A DNA stretch of 64,000 bases from Pseudomonas moraviensis (GCF_900105805.1 NZ_LT629788.1:434001-498000), one strand, 5' to 3'. Positions 16,909-26,282 are shown, counted from the stretch's first letter. Made by a program: numbers and translations. Notes: a model not told the origin generated them from the letters alone.

Positions 16909-16931
16909 CGTCCCGAGCGGGACGTTATTTT
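16909..16931 (+). terminator. Weak hairpin between plsX and fabD (possible attenuator)
   Basis: CGTCCC-GAGC-GGGACG followed by TTATTTT. The stem is only 6 bp and lies inside the operon, so at most partial termination is expected. Confidence 0.4.
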
Positions 16932-16961
16932 CCGACGACAAGATCATTAGGGGCTTGTTAC

Positions 16962-17900
16962 ATGTCTGCTTCCCTCGCATTCGTCTTTCCAGGACAGGGT
17001 TCGCAGTCCCTCGGCATGCTGGCCGAGCTGGACGCGCAACATCCGCTGATCCTCGAAACATTTCAAGAAGCCTCTGCTGCGCTGGGCTATGACCTGTGGG
17101 CATTGACCCAGCAGGGCCCGGAAGAGCTGCTCAATCAAACTGATAAAACCCAGCCGGCCATTCTGACCGCATCGATCGCCCTGTGGCGTCTGTGGCTGGC
17201 TGAAGGTGGCGCGCGTCCGGCATTCGTCGCCGGTCATAGCCTGGGTGAATACAGTGCCTTGGTCGCCGCCGGCAGCCTGACCCTGGCTGACGCGGTCAAG
17301 CTTGTCGAGCGCCGTGGCCAGTTGATGCAGGAAGCGGTGCCGGCCGGGCAGGGCGGCATGGCCGCGATTCTCGGTCTGGAAGATGCCGATGTGCTGGCAG
17401 CCTGCGCCGAAGCGGCGCAAGGCGAAGTCGTCAGCGCGGTGAACTTCAACTCGCCAGGCCAAGTGGTGATCGCCGGCGCCAAGGCAGCCGTCGAGCGCGC
17501 CATCGAAGGCTGCAAGGCCCGTGGTGCCAAACGCGCCATGCCGTTGCCGGTGAGCGTGCCATCGCACTGTGAACTGATGCGTCCGGCTGCCGAGCGCTTC
17601 GCTGAGTCGATCGCTGCCATCGACTGGCAGGCGCCGCAGATCCCGGTCGTCCAGAACGTCAGCGCACAAGTGCCGGCCGATCTGGAAACCCTCAAGCGTG
17701 ATCTGTTGGAACAACTCTACAAGCCAGTGCGCTGGGTTGAATCGGTGCAGACCCTGGCGGGCAAGGGCGCCACGAATCTGGTCGAATGCGGCCCGGGCAA
17801 AGTTCTGGCCGGCCTGAACAAACGTTGCGCCGAAGGCGTTTCGACTTCCAATCTCAATACCCCAGACGCCTTCGCTGCCGCTCGTGCAGCGCAGGCCTGA
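16962..17900 (+). CDS. fabD: Malonyl-CoA:ACP transacylase
   Basis: A 312-residue acyltransferase that loads malonate onto ACP. The N-terminal 'FPGQGSQSLGM' (about residues 9-19) and the nucleophile elbow GHSLGEYSA (Ser93) are diagnostic, and the catalytic His lies in 'VPSHCELM'. The length equals that of the E. coli enzyme. It is the first of the fabD-fabG-acpP-fabF run; fabG follows after 16 nt. Confidence 0.97.
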   Translation: MSASLAFVFPGQGSQSLGMLAELDAQHPLILETFQEASAALGYDLWALTQQGPEELLNQTDKTQPAILTASIALWRLWLAEGGARPAFVAGHSLGEYSALVAAGSLTLADAVKLVERRGQLMQEAVPAGQGGMAAILGLEDADVLAACAEAAQGEVVSAVNFNSPGQVVIAGAKAAVERAIEGCKARGAKRAMPLPVSVPSHCELMRPAAERFAESIAAIDWQAPQIPVVQNVSAQVPADLETLKRDLLEQLYKPVRWVESVQTLAGKGATNLVECGPGKVLAGLNKRCAEGVSTSNLNTPDAFAAARAAQA

Positions 17901-17916
17901 ATCAGGAGAAACTTGC

Positions 17917-18660
17917 ATGAGTCTGCAAGGTAAAGTTGCACTGGTCACCGGTGCAAGCCGCGGTATCGGCCAGGCCATCGCACTGGAACTGGGTCGTCAG
18001 GGCGCCATCGTTGTTGGCACCGCGACCTCCGCGTCGGGCGCCGAGCGCATTGCTGCGACCCTGAAGGAAAACGGCATCCAGGGTGCCGGTTTCGAACTCA
18101 ACGTCACCAGCGACGAGTCGGTCAGCGCCGTGCTGGCGGGCATTCAGGAGCAGTTCGGTGCGCCGGTGGCGATTCTGGTCAATAATGCCGGTATCACCCG
18201 CGATAACCTGATGATGCGCATGAAAGACGACGAATGGTACGACGTGATCGATACCAACCTGAACAGTCTGTATCGCCTGTCCAAGGGCGTTCTGCGCGGC
18301 ATGACCAAGGCACGTTGGGGTCGAATTATCAGTATTGGCTCGGTGGTGGGTGCCATGGGCAACGCCGGCCAAGTAAACTATGCAGCCGCCAAGGCCGGTC
18401 TGGAAGGTTTCAGCCGGGCGATGGCGCGTGAAGTCGGTTCGCGTTCGATTACGGTCAACTCGGTAACCCCAGGGTTCATCGACACCGATATGACCCGCGA
18501 GCTGCCTGAAGCACAGCGTGAAGCCTTGCAGACGCAGATTCCGCTGGGTCGTCTGGGGCAAGCTCAAGAGATCGCGTCCGTGGTCGCTTTTCTTGCATCC
18601 GACGGTGCGGCATACGTTACCGGGGCTACAATCCCGGTGAACGGTGGGATGTACATGTAA
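17917..18660 (+). CDS. fabG: 3-oxoacyl-ACP reductase
   Basis: A 247-residue SDR with the NADPH motif TGASRGIG (about residues 11-18), NNAG, and the catalytic Ser-Tyr-Lys in 'SIGSVVGAMGNAGQVNYAAAK'. The C-terminus 'TGATIPVNGGMYM' is the FabG end. AGGAG lies just upstream of the ATG at 17917. It reduces 3-oxoacyl-ACP during elongation. Confidence 0.97.
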   Translation: MSLQGKVALVTGASRGIGQAIALELGRQGAIVVGTATSASGAERIAATLKENGIQGAGFELNVTSDESVSAVLAGIQEQFGAPVAILVNNAGITRDNLMMRMKDDEWYDVIDTNLNSLYRLSKGVLRGMTKARWGRIISIGSVVGAMGNAGQVNYAAAKAGLEGFSRAMAREVGSRSITVNSVTPGFIDTDMTRELPEAQREALQTQIPLGRLGQAQEIASVVAFLASDGAAYVTGATIPVNGGMYM

Positions 18661-18856
18661 GTAAAATGTGACGGATTGCTTCAAAAAAATGTCATACGAG
18701 CTGTCTAAAATCCGTTATAAAGCTGCAATCTATTTATAGGCAGAGGGCCGCAGGGTTTGAGGAGTGAAGCTTTCAGTTGAAAAGCTGAAAAGTCTTTCTA
18801 TACACTTACCCACTGGCCAGCTGCCTGAATTTGTCCATTAGGAGTGAAAACAAGGT

Positions 18857-19093
18857 ATGAGCACCATCGAAGAGCGCGTCAAGAAAATCGTTGCCGAGCA
18901 ACTGGGTGTTAAAGAAGAAGAAGTGGTCAACACCGCTTCCTTCGTAGAAGACCTGGGTGCCGACTCCCTTGACACCGTTGAGCTGGTGATGGCTCTGGAA
19001 GAGGAATTCGAGACCGAAATCCCTGACGAAGAAGCTGAAAAGATCACTACTGTACAAGCTGCAATCGACTACGTTACCAGCCACCAGGCGTAA
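18857..19093 (+). CDS. acpP: Acyl carrier protein
   Basis: A 78-residue acidic protein with the 4'-phosphopantetheine site DSLD (Ser37) and the classic ACP sequence throughout. The 196-nt gap after fabG is long for this operon and is AT-rich; it probably holds an extra acpP promoter that I cannot place with confidence. A strong terminator follows, consistent with very high acpP expression and partial read-through to fabF. Confidence 0.98.
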   Translation: MSTIEERVKKIVAEQLGVKEEEVVNTASFVEDLGADSLDTVELVMALEEEFETEIPDEEAEKITTVQAAIDYVTSHQA

Positions 19094-19122
19094 TAGTTTG
19101 TAATCGTTGCTTGCTGTCATGG

Positions 19123-19158
19123 AAAAACCGCACTGCCATCATGGCGTGCGGTTTTTTC
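19123..19158 (+). terminator. Intrinsic terminator after acpP
   Basis: AAAAACCGCAC pairs with GTGCGGTTTTTT across a short loop. It probably lowers fabF transcription relative to acpP. Confidence 0.85.
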
Positions 19159-19201
19159 TTTAGGCCTGATGCAAAGTCGTCATTTGAAAAAGGAGAGTGC
19201 T

Positions 19202-20446
19202 GTGTCGCGTAGACGCGTCGTAGTCACCGGTATGGGTATGTTGTCGCCACTGGGCACGGATGTGCCGAGCAGTTGGCAGGGCATTCTGGCTGGCCGCAGT
19301 GGCATTGGTCTGATCGAACACACCGACCTTTCTGCCTATTCGACCCGCTTTGGCGGTTCGGTCAAAGGCTTCAATGTCGAGGAGTACCTGTCGGTCAAGG
19401 AAGCGCGCAAGCTCGACCTGTTCATTCAGTACGGCCTCGCCGCAGGTTTTCAAGCCGTGCGCAACGCCGGTCTGGAAGTCACCGACGCCAACCGTGAGCG
19501 CATTGGCGTGGCCATGGGTTCGGGTATCGGCGGTCTGACCAACATCGAAGAAACCAGTCGCACCCTGCACGAGACCGGTCCTCGGCGAATCTCGCCATTC
19601 TTTGTGCCTGGCTCGATCATCAATATGATTTCCGGCTTCCTGTCGATCCATCTGGGCGCACAGGGACCCAACTACGCTATCGCCACCGCGTGCACCACCG
19701 GTACGCACTGTATCGGCATGGCCGCGCGCAACATCATGTATGACGAAGCCGACGTGATGATTGCCGGCGGTGCGGAAATGGCCGCTTGCGGCCTGGGCAT
19801 GGGCGGCTTCGGCGCGTCCCGTGCGCTGTCGACCCGCAACGACGAGCCGACCCGCGCCAGTCGTCCATGGGACAAGGGCCGTGATGGCTTCGTCCTGTCC
19901 GACGGCGCCGGTGCGCTGGTTCTTGAAGAACTCGAACACGCCAAGGCGCGCGGCGCGACGATCTACGCGGAGCTGATCGGTTTCGGCACCAGTGGCGATG
20001 CGTTCCACATGACCTCGCCACCCGCCGACGGCGCCGGTGCCGCACGCTGCATCACCAATGCCCTGCGCGATGCGAAGATCAATGTCGATCAAGTGCAGTA
20101 CATCAACGCTCACGGCACTTCGACCCCGGCCGGCGACCTTGCCGAAGCCAACGCGATCAAGTCGGTGTTCGGCGATCACGCCTACAAGCTGGCGGTCAGC
20201 TCGACCAAGTCGATGACCGGTCACCTGCTGGGTGCAGCGGGCGCCGTCGAGGCGATCTTCAGCGTGCTGGCGATCAACAGCCAGGTAGCACCGCCGACCA
20301 TCAACCTCGATGAGCCGGACGAAGGCTGCGATCTCGATTTCGTCGCGCACACTGCGCGCAATATGGATATCGATGTCGTGCTGTCCAACTCCTTCGGTTT
20401 TGGCGGCACCAACGGCACTCTGGCGTTCCGCCGGTTCGCGGGCTGA
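19202..20446 (+). CDS. fabF: Beta-ketoacyl-ACP synthase II
   Basis: A 414-residue condensing enzyme. The Cys nucleophile lies in 'ACTTGTHCIG', and the two catalytic His in 'AHGTSTPAGD' and 'TGHLLGAAGA'. The start is GTG at 19202, seven bases after AAGGAG; the frame can be extended upstream to an ATG inside the acpP terminator, which is less likely. It elongates acyl-ACP with malonyl-ACP. The stop overlaps the pabC start. Confidence 0.96.
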   Translation: MSRRRVVVTGMGMLSPLGTDVPSSWQGILAGRSGIGLIEHTDLSAYSTRFGGSVKGFNVEEYLSVKEARKLDLFIQYGLAAGFQAVRNAGLEVTDANRERIGVAMGSGIGGLTNIEETSRTLHETGPRRISPFFVPGSIINMISGFLSIHLGAQGPNYAIATACTTGTHCIGMAARNIMYDEADVMIAGGAEMAACGLGMGGFGASRALSTRNDEPTRASRPWDKGRDGFVLSDGAGALVLEELEHAKARGATIYAELIGFGTSGDAFHMTSPPADGAGAARCITNALRDAKINVDQVQYINAHGTSTPAGDLAEANAIKSVFGDHAYKLAVSSTKSMTGHLLGAAGAVEAIFSVLAINSQVAPPTINLDEPDEGCDLDFVAHTARNMDIDVVLSNSFGFGGTNGTLAFRRFAG

Positions 20447-21261
20447 TGGAGAGCTGGGTCGACGGTCAACCGGCTGACGCGCTGTCGCTGAAAGATCGCG
20501 GCCTGGCCTACGGCGATGGTCTGTTCGAGACCATTGCTGTGCGCAGTGGTCGGCCGATCCTGCTGGATCGGCACCTGACGCGTCTGGCCGAGGGCTGTAT
20601 GCGTCTGGCCATCTCTACCGATATCGAGCTGATTCGCCACGAGCTGCTGAGCTATGCGACAGCGATGGGCGAGGGCGTGCTCAAGCTCATCCTCACTCGC
20701 GGTGACGGTCTGCGCGGTTATGCACCCGACCCTGCGGCACAGGGCCGACGCATTCTGCAAGGCAATCCGCCGGCGGCTTATCCCGCTGCCCACGCCGAAC
20801 ACGGCATCCGCCTCTTTCCCTGCAACACCCGCTTGTCCACGCAGCCTCTGCTGGCGGGGCTAAAACATCTGAACCGACTGGAACAGGTTCTCGCCCGAGC
20901 CGAATGGCAGGACAGCGATCACGCCGAGGGCCTGATGCTCGATCAGGCCGGGCGCGTCGTCGAAGGCGTGTTCAGCAATATTTTCCTGGTGCGCGACGGT
21001 GGTCTGATCACGCCCGACTTGAAGCGCTGCGGCGTCGCTGGTGTGATGCGCGCGGAAATATTGTTTCAGGCCGAGTCACTGGCCATCCCTGCGCAAATCG
21101 CCGATATCAGCCTCGATCACCTGCAATGGGCTGATGAAGTGTTTGTCTGCAACAGCGTTTATGGCGTCTGGCCGGTACGCGCCTGTGCCGCACTGAGCTG
21201 GCCGGTTGGCCCGCTCACCCGTAAACTGCAAACCATTGCCCGTGCGCTACTGGATGCTTGA
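20446..21261 (+). CDS. pabC: Aminodeoxychorismate lyase
   Basis: A 271-residue fold-type IV PLP enzyme that makes p-aminobenzoate for folate. 'DRGLAYGDGLFETI' (about residues 18-31), the PLP-lysine segment 'GLKHLNR' and 'EGVFSNIFLV' are typical. It overlaps fabF by 1 nt, and mltG follows after 3 nt, the usual order in gamma-proteobacteria. Confidence 0.93.
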   Translation: MESWVDGQPADALSLKDRGLAYGDGLFETIAVRSGRPILLDRHLTRLAEGCMRLAISTDIELIRHELLSYATAMGEGVLKLILTRGDGLRGYAPDPAAQGRRILQGNPPAAYPAAHAEHGIRLFPCNTRLSTQPLLAGLKHLNRLEQVLARAEWQDSDHAEGLMLDQAGRVVEGVFSNIFLVRDGGLITPDLKRCGVAGVMRAEILFQAESLAIPAQIADISLDHLQWADEVFVCNSVYGVWPVRACAALSWPVGPLTRKLQTIARALLDA

Positions 21262-21264
21262 TTC

Positions 21265-22458
21265 GTGAGACGTAAACTTTTGCTGCTGCTGGAAACCGGA
21301 CTGGTTCTGGCAGGGCTGCTGTTGGGCGCCAGCGCCTGGAAAATTCACTCGGCACTGGAACAGCCCCTGAACATCCCGCAGGAGCAACTGCTGGATGTGC
21401 CGAAAGGCTCCACTCCGACCCGTACCTTCCTTGAACTCGAGACCGATGGCGTCATCAAGGACGCGTTTTGGCTGCGCGTCTACTGGCGCTTCAACCTCGC
21501 CGGCACGCCGATTCACAGCGGCGAGTACCGCATGCAGCCGGGCATGACCGTCAACGGTCTGATCGATTCGTGGAAGCGCGGCGACGTGGTTCAGTACAGC
21601 CTGACTCTGGTCGAAGGCTGGACTTTCCATCAAATGCGCGCCGCCCTGGCCAAGGACGACAAGCTCGAGCAGACCCTCAACGGTCTGAGCGACGGCGACG
21701 TCATGGCCAAGATTGGCCACAAGGGCTTGTTCCCTGAAGGCCGGTTCTTCCCGGACACCTATCGTTTCGTGCGCGGCATGTCCGATGCCGAGCTGCTGAA
21801 GAAGGCCTTTGACCGCCTCGACGAAGTGCTTGCCAAAGAGTGGTCGCAGCGTTCCGCCGATGTGCCTTACTCCGAACCCTATCAAGCGCTGATCATGGCT
21901 TCACTGGTCGAGAAGGAAACCGGCGTACCGCAGGAACGCGGCCAGATTGCCGGCGTCTTTGTGCGGCGGATGGCGCTGGGCATGCAGTTGCAGACCGACC
22001 CGACGGTGATTTATGGCCTCGGTGATCGCTACACCGGCAAACTGACCCGCGCGCATTTGAAAGAGCCGACGCCTTACAACACGTACGTGATTCCCGGCTT
22101 GCCGCCGACGCCGATTGCGATGGTCGGACGCGAGGCGATTCATGCTGCGCTCAACCCGGTGGAGGGCAGCAGCCTGTATTTCGTCGCCCGTGGCGATGGC
22201 AGCCATGTGTTTTCCGATGATCTGGATGCGCACAACAACGCAGTGCGCGAGTACCAGCTCAAACGCCGTGCCGATTACCGTTCCAGCCCGGCGCCAGTGA
22301 ACGCGCCGGAAACGGCGCCGACCACCGATGAGGCGATTCCGGCCGCTTCGCCGAACACCGCGCCCGAGGCACTGCCCGAAGTGCCATCGAAAGCGCCGCC
22401 GCAAGATCCGGCGCCAGCCCAAGAACCGGACGCCGCTGCATCGCAGAACGCGCAATGA
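21265..22458 (+). CDS. mltG: Endolytic murein transglycosylase MltG (YceG)
   Basis: A 397-residue inner-membrane lytic transglycosylase that ends glycan-strand synthesis. It has one N-terminal membrane helix (about residues 4-24) and the YceG domain with the catalytic Glu in 'MASLVEKETGVP' (about residues 212-223). The start is GTG at 21265. The last 60 or so residues are a Pro/Ala/Glu-rich tail (APVNAPETAPTTDEAI...), longer than in E. coli and probably disordered. Confidence 0.93.
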   Translation: MRRKLLLLLETGLVLAGLLLGASAWKIHSALEQPLNIPQEQLLDVPKGSTPTRTFLELETDGVIKDAFWLRVYWRFNLAGTPIHSGEYRMQPGMTVNGLIDSWKRGDVVQYSLTLVEGWTFHQMRAALAKDDKLEQTLNGLSDGDVMAKIGHKGLFPEGRFFPDTYRFVRGMSDAELLKKAFDRLDEVLAKEWSQRSADVPYSEPYQALIMASLVEKETGVPQERGQIAGVFVRRMALGMQLQTDPTVIYGLGDRYTGKLTRAHLKEPTPYNTYVIPGLPPTPIAMVGREAIHAALNPVEGSSLYFVARGDGSHVFSDDLDAHNNAVREYQLKRRADYRSSPAPVNAPETAPTTDEAIPAASPNTAPEALPEVPSKAPPQDPAPAQEPDAAASQNAQ

Positions 22459-22477
22459 CTTTGATGAAGGACTGCCT

Positions 22478-23110
22478 GTGACTGGCTTGTTTATTACCCT
22501 GGAAGGCCCGGAAGGCGCGGGCAAGAGCACCAATCGCGAATACCTCGCCGAGCGCCTGCGCGCCGCCGGTATCGAAGTGGTGCTCACCCGTGAGCCGGGT
22601 GGCACGCCACTGGCCGAGCGGATTCGCGAGGTGTTGCTGACACCGGCCGACGAAGTGATGCACCCGGACGCCGAGTTGTTGCTGGTATTCGCCGCTCGCG
22701 CGCAGCATCTGGCAGAGGTGATTCGCCCGGCGCTGGCCCGTGGCGCCGTGGTGCTGTGTGATCGCTTCACCGATTCGACGTACGCCTATCAGGGCGGCGG
22801 TCGGGGTTTGTCGCTGGAGCGCATCGCCACTCTGGAGACTTTCGTGCAGGGCGACTTGCGTCCCGATCTGACGCTGATTTTCGATCTGCCCGTGGAAATC
22901 GGTCTGGCCCGTGCCAGTGCCCGTGGTCGACTGGACCGTTTCGAACTGGAAGGGCGGGCGTTTTTCGAAAGCGTGCGCAATGCGTTCCTGAAACGCGCCG
23001 AAGCCGACCCTTCGCGCTATGTGCGCATCGATGCCGGTCAGCCATTGGCCAAGGTCCAGCAATCGCTGGACACCTTGCTGCCGAATCTGCTGGAGCTGGC
23101 CCGTGGCTGA
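22478..23110 (+). CDS. tmk: Thymidylate kinase
   Basis: A 210-residue kinase with P-loop 'LEGPEGAGKST' (about residues 8-18), the 'TREPGGTPLAE' DR-like motif and 'DRFTDSTYAYQGGGRG'. It phosphorylates dTMP to dTDP. The start is GTG at 22478, which gives the family N-terminus. It overlaps holB by 8 nt. Confidence 0.95.
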   Translation: MTGLFITLEGPEGAGKSTNREYLAERLRAAGIEVVLTREPGGTPLAERIREVLLTPADEVMHPDAELLLVFAARAQHLAEVIRPALARGAVVLCDRFTDSTYAYQGGGRGLSLERIATLETFVQGDLRPDLTLIFDLPVEIGLARASARGRLDRFELEGRAFFESVRNAFLKRAEADPSRYVRIDAGQPLAKVQQSLDTLLPNLLELARG

Positions 23111-24086
23111 GGCCTATCCATGGCAGGACAACCTCTGGCAGCAATTGGCCGGACGAAGTCAGCACGCCCACGCGTATCTGCTGCACGGCCCTGCCGGGAT
23201 CGGCAAACGTGCGCTTGCCGAACGTTTGATGGCCAGCCTGCTGTGCCAGCGGCCAACCCCCGAGGCCTGTGGCGAGTGCAAATCCTGCCTGCTGCTCAAG
23301 GCCGGCAGTCACCCGGACAATTACATTCTGGAGCCGGAAGAAGCGGACAAGGCGATCAAGGTCGATCAGGTTCGTGATCTGGTCAGTTTCGTCGTGCAGA
23401 CCGCGCAGCTCGGCGGGCGCAAAGTGGTGCTGATCGAGCCGGTCGAGTCGATGAACATCAACGCTGCCAACGCCTTGCTGAAAAGCCTCGAAGAGCCCTC
23501 AGGGGATACCGTGCTGCTGTTGGTCAGCCATCAGCCGAGCCGTTTGTTGCCGACCATCAAGAGCCGTTGCGTGCAGCAGGCCTGCCCGCTGCCGGGCGAG
23601 GCGATGAGCCTGGAGTGGCTGGCTCAGGCGCTGCCGGATTGCGCCGAAGAAGAACGCGTCGAACTGCTGACCCTCGCCGCCGGCTCGCCGCTGATGGCGG
23701 TCAGCCTGCAAGCCCAGGGCGTGCGTGAACAGCGCGCGCTAGTGGTCGAAGGCGTGAAGAAGTTGCTCAAAGGGCAGCAATCGCCGACGCAGCTGGCGGA
23801 AGAGTGGAAAAGCATTCCGATGCTGCGTCTGTTCGACTGGTTCTGCGACTGGTCGAGCCTGATCCTGCGCTATCAGTTGACCCAGGACGAAGCCGGCCTT
23901 GGCCTGGCCGATATGCGCAAGGTTGTGCAATATCTGGCGCAGAAAAGCGCGCAGGGCAAAGTGCTGGAGATTCAGGACTGGATTCTCGCCCAACGGCAGA
24001 AAGTCCTGAGCAAGGCCAACCTCAATCCGGCGCTGTTGCTGGAAGCGTTGTTGGTGCAATGGGTGGGATTGCCTGGTCAAAGATAA
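23103..24086 (+). CDS. holB: DNA polymerase III delta' subunit
   Basis: A 327-residue clamp-loader subunit. It has a Walker-A-like loop 'HGPAGIGKRALAE' (about residues 22-34) and a four-cysteine zinc module in 'LLCQRPTPEACGECKSC'. The start is GTG at 23103, inside tmk. Delta' acts as the stator of the clamp-loader complex in the cytoplasm. It is followed by pilZ. Confidence 0.94.
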   Translation: MAEAYPWQDNLWQQLAGRSQHAHAYLLHGPAGIGKRALAERLMASLLCQRPTPEACGECKSCLLLKAGSHPDNYILEPEEADKAIKVDQVRDLVSFVVQTAQLGGRKVVLIEPVESMNINAANALLKSLEEPSGDTVLLLVSHQPSRLLPTIKSRCVQQACPLPGEAMSLEWLAQALPDCAEEERVELLTLAAGSPLMAVSLQAQGVREQRALVVEGVKKLLKGQQSPTQLAEEWKSIPMLRLFDWFCDWSSLILRYQLTQDEAGLGLADMRKVVQYLAQKSAQGKVLEIQDWILAQRQKVLSKANLNPALLLEALLVQWVGLPGQR

Positions 24087-24128
24087 GAATGTGTACCTAG
24101 ACTCTGAAGATCAGCAGTGGAGGTGAAC

Positions 24129-24485
24129 ATGATTGAACCTGTCAGCCCGGGGCCTCGTAACGGCATCCTGTCCCTGACCATCAAGGACAAGTCGGTGCTT
24201 TACGCCGCGTATATGCCGTTCATCAAGAACGGTGGTCTGTTCATCCCGACCAACAAAAGCTACAGGTTGGGCGACGAGGTGTTCATGCTTTTGCACCTGA
24301 TGGACGAAGCGGAAAAGATTCCGGTCGCCGGCAAAGTCGCCTGGATCACTCCCAAAGGCGCACAAGGCAATCGCGCCGCCGGCGTCGGCGTGCAATTCAA
24401 CGACGGTGACGACACCGCGCGCAGTCGCATCGAAACTCACCTGGCCGGAGCGCTTAAATCCGACCGTCCCACTCATACGATGTAA
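24129..24485 (+). CDS. pilZ: Type IV pilus biogenesis protein PilZ
   Basis: A 118-residue stand-alone PilZ protein. It lacks an N-terminal RxxxR c-di-GMP-binding motif, as is known for canonical PilZ, which instead acts with FimX and PilB in twitching motility. GGAGG lies 5-6 nt before the ATG at 24129, so this start beats the upstream in-frame one. The holB-pilZ-tatD order is a conserved Pseudomonas arrangement. Confidence 0.93.
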   Translation: MIEPVSPGPRNGILSLTIKDKSVLYAAYMPFIKNGGLFIPTNKSYRLGDEVFMLLHLMDEAEKIPVAGKVAWITPKGAQGNRAAGVGVQFNDGDDTARSRIETHLAGALKSDRPTHTM

Positions 24486-24500
24486 GTTGCAGTCTTTTTT

Positions 24501-25292
24501 ATGCTCGTAGATTCCCATTGTCACCTTGATCGCCTCGACCTCGCCGCCCATGACGGCTCGCTGGATGCCGCACTTGCTGCGGCCCGTGAGCGCGGGGTCG
24601 GACATTTTCTGTGCATCGGCGTCAGTGCCGACAACGCCGCCGACGTCAAAGCCCTCGCCGAGCGTTATGCCGACGTCGACTGCTCGGTGGGCGTGCATCC
24701 GCTGGATGTGCAGCCAGGCGCGGCACCGGCGCTTGACTGGTTGTTGCACGAACTCAACCACCCGAAAGTGGTGGCAATCGGCGAGACCGGCCTCGACTAT
24801 CACTACGAGCCGGAAGCCGCCGAATTGCAGCAGGAGTCGTTTCGCCTGCATCTGCAGGCGGCGCAGCAGACCGGTAAGCCGGTGATCATCCACACTCGCG
24901 GCGCGCGTGCCGACACCCTCCAACTGCTGCGCGAAGCGGCGTTGCCCCAGGCCGGCGTGTTGCATTGCTTCACCGAAGACTGGGACATGGCCAAAGCGGC
25001 GCTGGACATGGGCTATTACATTTCCCTGTCAGGCATCGTTACGTTCCGCAACGCCGACGCGCTGCGCGATGTGGCGAGCAAAGTGCCGGCCGATCGCCTG
25101 CTGGTGGAAACCGATTCGCCGTATCTGGCGCCGATTCCTTATCGCGGCAAGCCGAACCTGCCGCAGTACGTGCGCGAAGTCGCGGAGTTTCTGGCGATGC
25201 TGCGTGGTGAGAACTACGAGCGCTTTGCCGAGCAGACCACGGAAAACTTCAGGCGTCTGTTCCCGCTGGCGAGTGTTAAATCTGCCCTGTGA
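24501..25292 (+). CDS. TatD-family metal-dependent hydrolase
   Basis: A 263-residue TIM-barrel deoxyribonuclease of the YcfH/TatD family. Metal ligands are visible in 'DSHCHLD' (about residues 4-10), 'IGETGLDYHY' (Glu), 'VIIHTR', 'HCFTED' and 'ETDSPYLAP'. It is the last gene of the yceD-tatD run. A minus-strand small-RNA terminator begins 20 bp after its stop. Confidence 0.93.
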   Translation: MLVDSHCHLDRLDLAAHDGSLDAALAAARERGVGHFLCIGVSADNAADVKALAERYADVDCSVGVHPLDVQPGAAPALDWLLHELNHPKVVAIGETGLDYHYEPEAAELQQESFRLHLQAAQQTGKPVIIHTRGARADTLQLLREAALPQAGVLHCFTEDWDMAKAALDMGYYISLSGIVTFRNADALRDVASKVPADRLLVETDSPYLAPIPYRGKPNLPQYVREVAEFLAMLRGENYERFAEQTTENFRRLFPLASVKSAL

Positions 25293-25311
25293 CGGCTGAC
25301 CAAATCGCAGG

Positions 25312-25429
25312 CAAAAAAAACCCGGGTTCTGGGGGGTGAATCCGGGTTAAGACCATTAGGAGTAAAACAAAGGCACGCGGTCCGTTGGTGCCTTTACCGG
25401 CGCGACACTTGGGGGAGATGTCGGCCGAC
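25312..25429 (-). ncRNA. rgsA: Small regulatory RNA RgsA (P16), RpoS-dependent
   Basis: On the minus strand this stretch ends in an intrinsic terminator (AACCCGG with CCGGGTT, then eight T) at 25312-25348 and has an upstream hairpin (AAAGGCAC with GTGCCTTT, about 25370-25395). A CAATACTT element at 25435-25442 resembles an RpoS -10 box and predicts an RNA of about 118 nt, the length known for RgsA. The site between tatD and a tetR gene matches my memory of rgsA in P. aeruginosa. The 5' end carries a perfect TGTCGGCCGACA palindrome (25419-25430). The location and architecture are seen; the name is from recall. Confidence 0.72.
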
Positions 25430-25434
25430 AGTTC

Positions 25435-25442
25435 AAGTATTG
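25435..25442 (-). promoter_or_regulatory. RpoS-like -10 element for rgsA
   Basis: Minus-strand CAATACTT is one base from the RpoS core CTATACTT. I see no good -35 box, which is typical of RpoS promoters. Confidence 0.5.
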
Positions 25443-25643
25443 ATCAGTCTGGCGTTCAGTCCAGTGAGCCGGTCGGGGTTTTTAAACAAATTTGGAATAC
25501 GTTTGCTTCAGTTGAGTTCTCATTGCGCTCAAATCGTTCTCGAAATGAACAAGAAACACAGATTTGGTCGATGAACCGTGCTTTTTTGTGCAAGTTAGGC
25601 ATAATACGCGGCTTCGAATTTTGACCCTTCAGACCTTTTTCTT

Positions 25644-26282
25644 ATGCATAAAGAACCTCGTAAGGTCCGTGAATTTCGTCGCCGCGAGCAGGAAATTCTC
25701 GATACCGCGCTCAAGCTGTTCCTCGACCAGGGTGAAGACAGTGTCACCGTCGAGATGATTGCTGATGCCGTGGGTATCGGCAAAGGCACGATCTACAAGC
25801 ACTTCAAATCCAAGGCCGAGATCTACTTGCGCCTGATGCTCGATTACGAGCGCGATCTGAACGAGCTGCTGCATTCGGCCGATGTCGACAAGGACAAGGA
25901 AGCGCTGTCCCGCGCCTACTTCGAATTCCGCATGCGCGACCCGCAGCGCTATCGCCTGTTCGACCGCCTCGAAGAGAAAGTGGTCAAGGGCAATCAGGTG
26001 CCGGAGATGGTCGAGGAACTGCACAAGATCCGTGCCTCGAACTTCGAACGCCTGACCCTGCTGATCAAGGGTCGCATCAGCGAAGGCAAGCTCGAAGACG
26101 TGCCGCCGTACTTCCACTACTGCGCATCCTGGGCGTTGGTACACGGCGCGGTGGCGCTGTATCACTCGCCGTTCTGGAGCAACGTGCTGGAAGATCAGGA
26201 AGGCTTCTTCCAGTTCCTGATGGACATCGGCGTGCGCATGGGCAACAAGCGCAAGCGCGACCCGGAAACGCCGAGCACTTGA
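25644..26282 (+). CDS. TetR/AcrR-family transcriptional regulator
   Basis: A 212-residue regulator. The helix-turn-helix (about residues 15-60) contains 'ALKLFLDQGEDSVTVEMIADAVGIGKGTIYKHFKSK', the hallmark TetR fold. The C-terminal ligand domain is unassigned. The gene is alone on its strand between rgsA and moaA. The preceding 200 nt are AT-rich, with a CATAAT-like -10 near 25602 but no convincing operator. The regulated genes are unknown. Confidence 0.9.
   Translation: MHKEPRKVREFRRREQEILDTALKLFLDQGEDSVTVEMIADAVGIGKGTIYKHFKSKAEIYLRLMLDYERDLNELLHSADVDKDKEALSRAYFEFRMRDPQRYRLFDRLEEKVVKGNQVPEMVEELHKIRASNFERLTLLIKGRISEGKLEDVPPYFHYCASWALVHGAVALYHSPFWSNVLEDQEGFFQFLMDIGVRMGNKRKRDPETPST

Noticed and set aside
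18661..18856. A specific acpP promoter
   Set aside because: The gap is AT-rich and probably contains one, but no -35/-10 pair with acceptable spacing could be defined.
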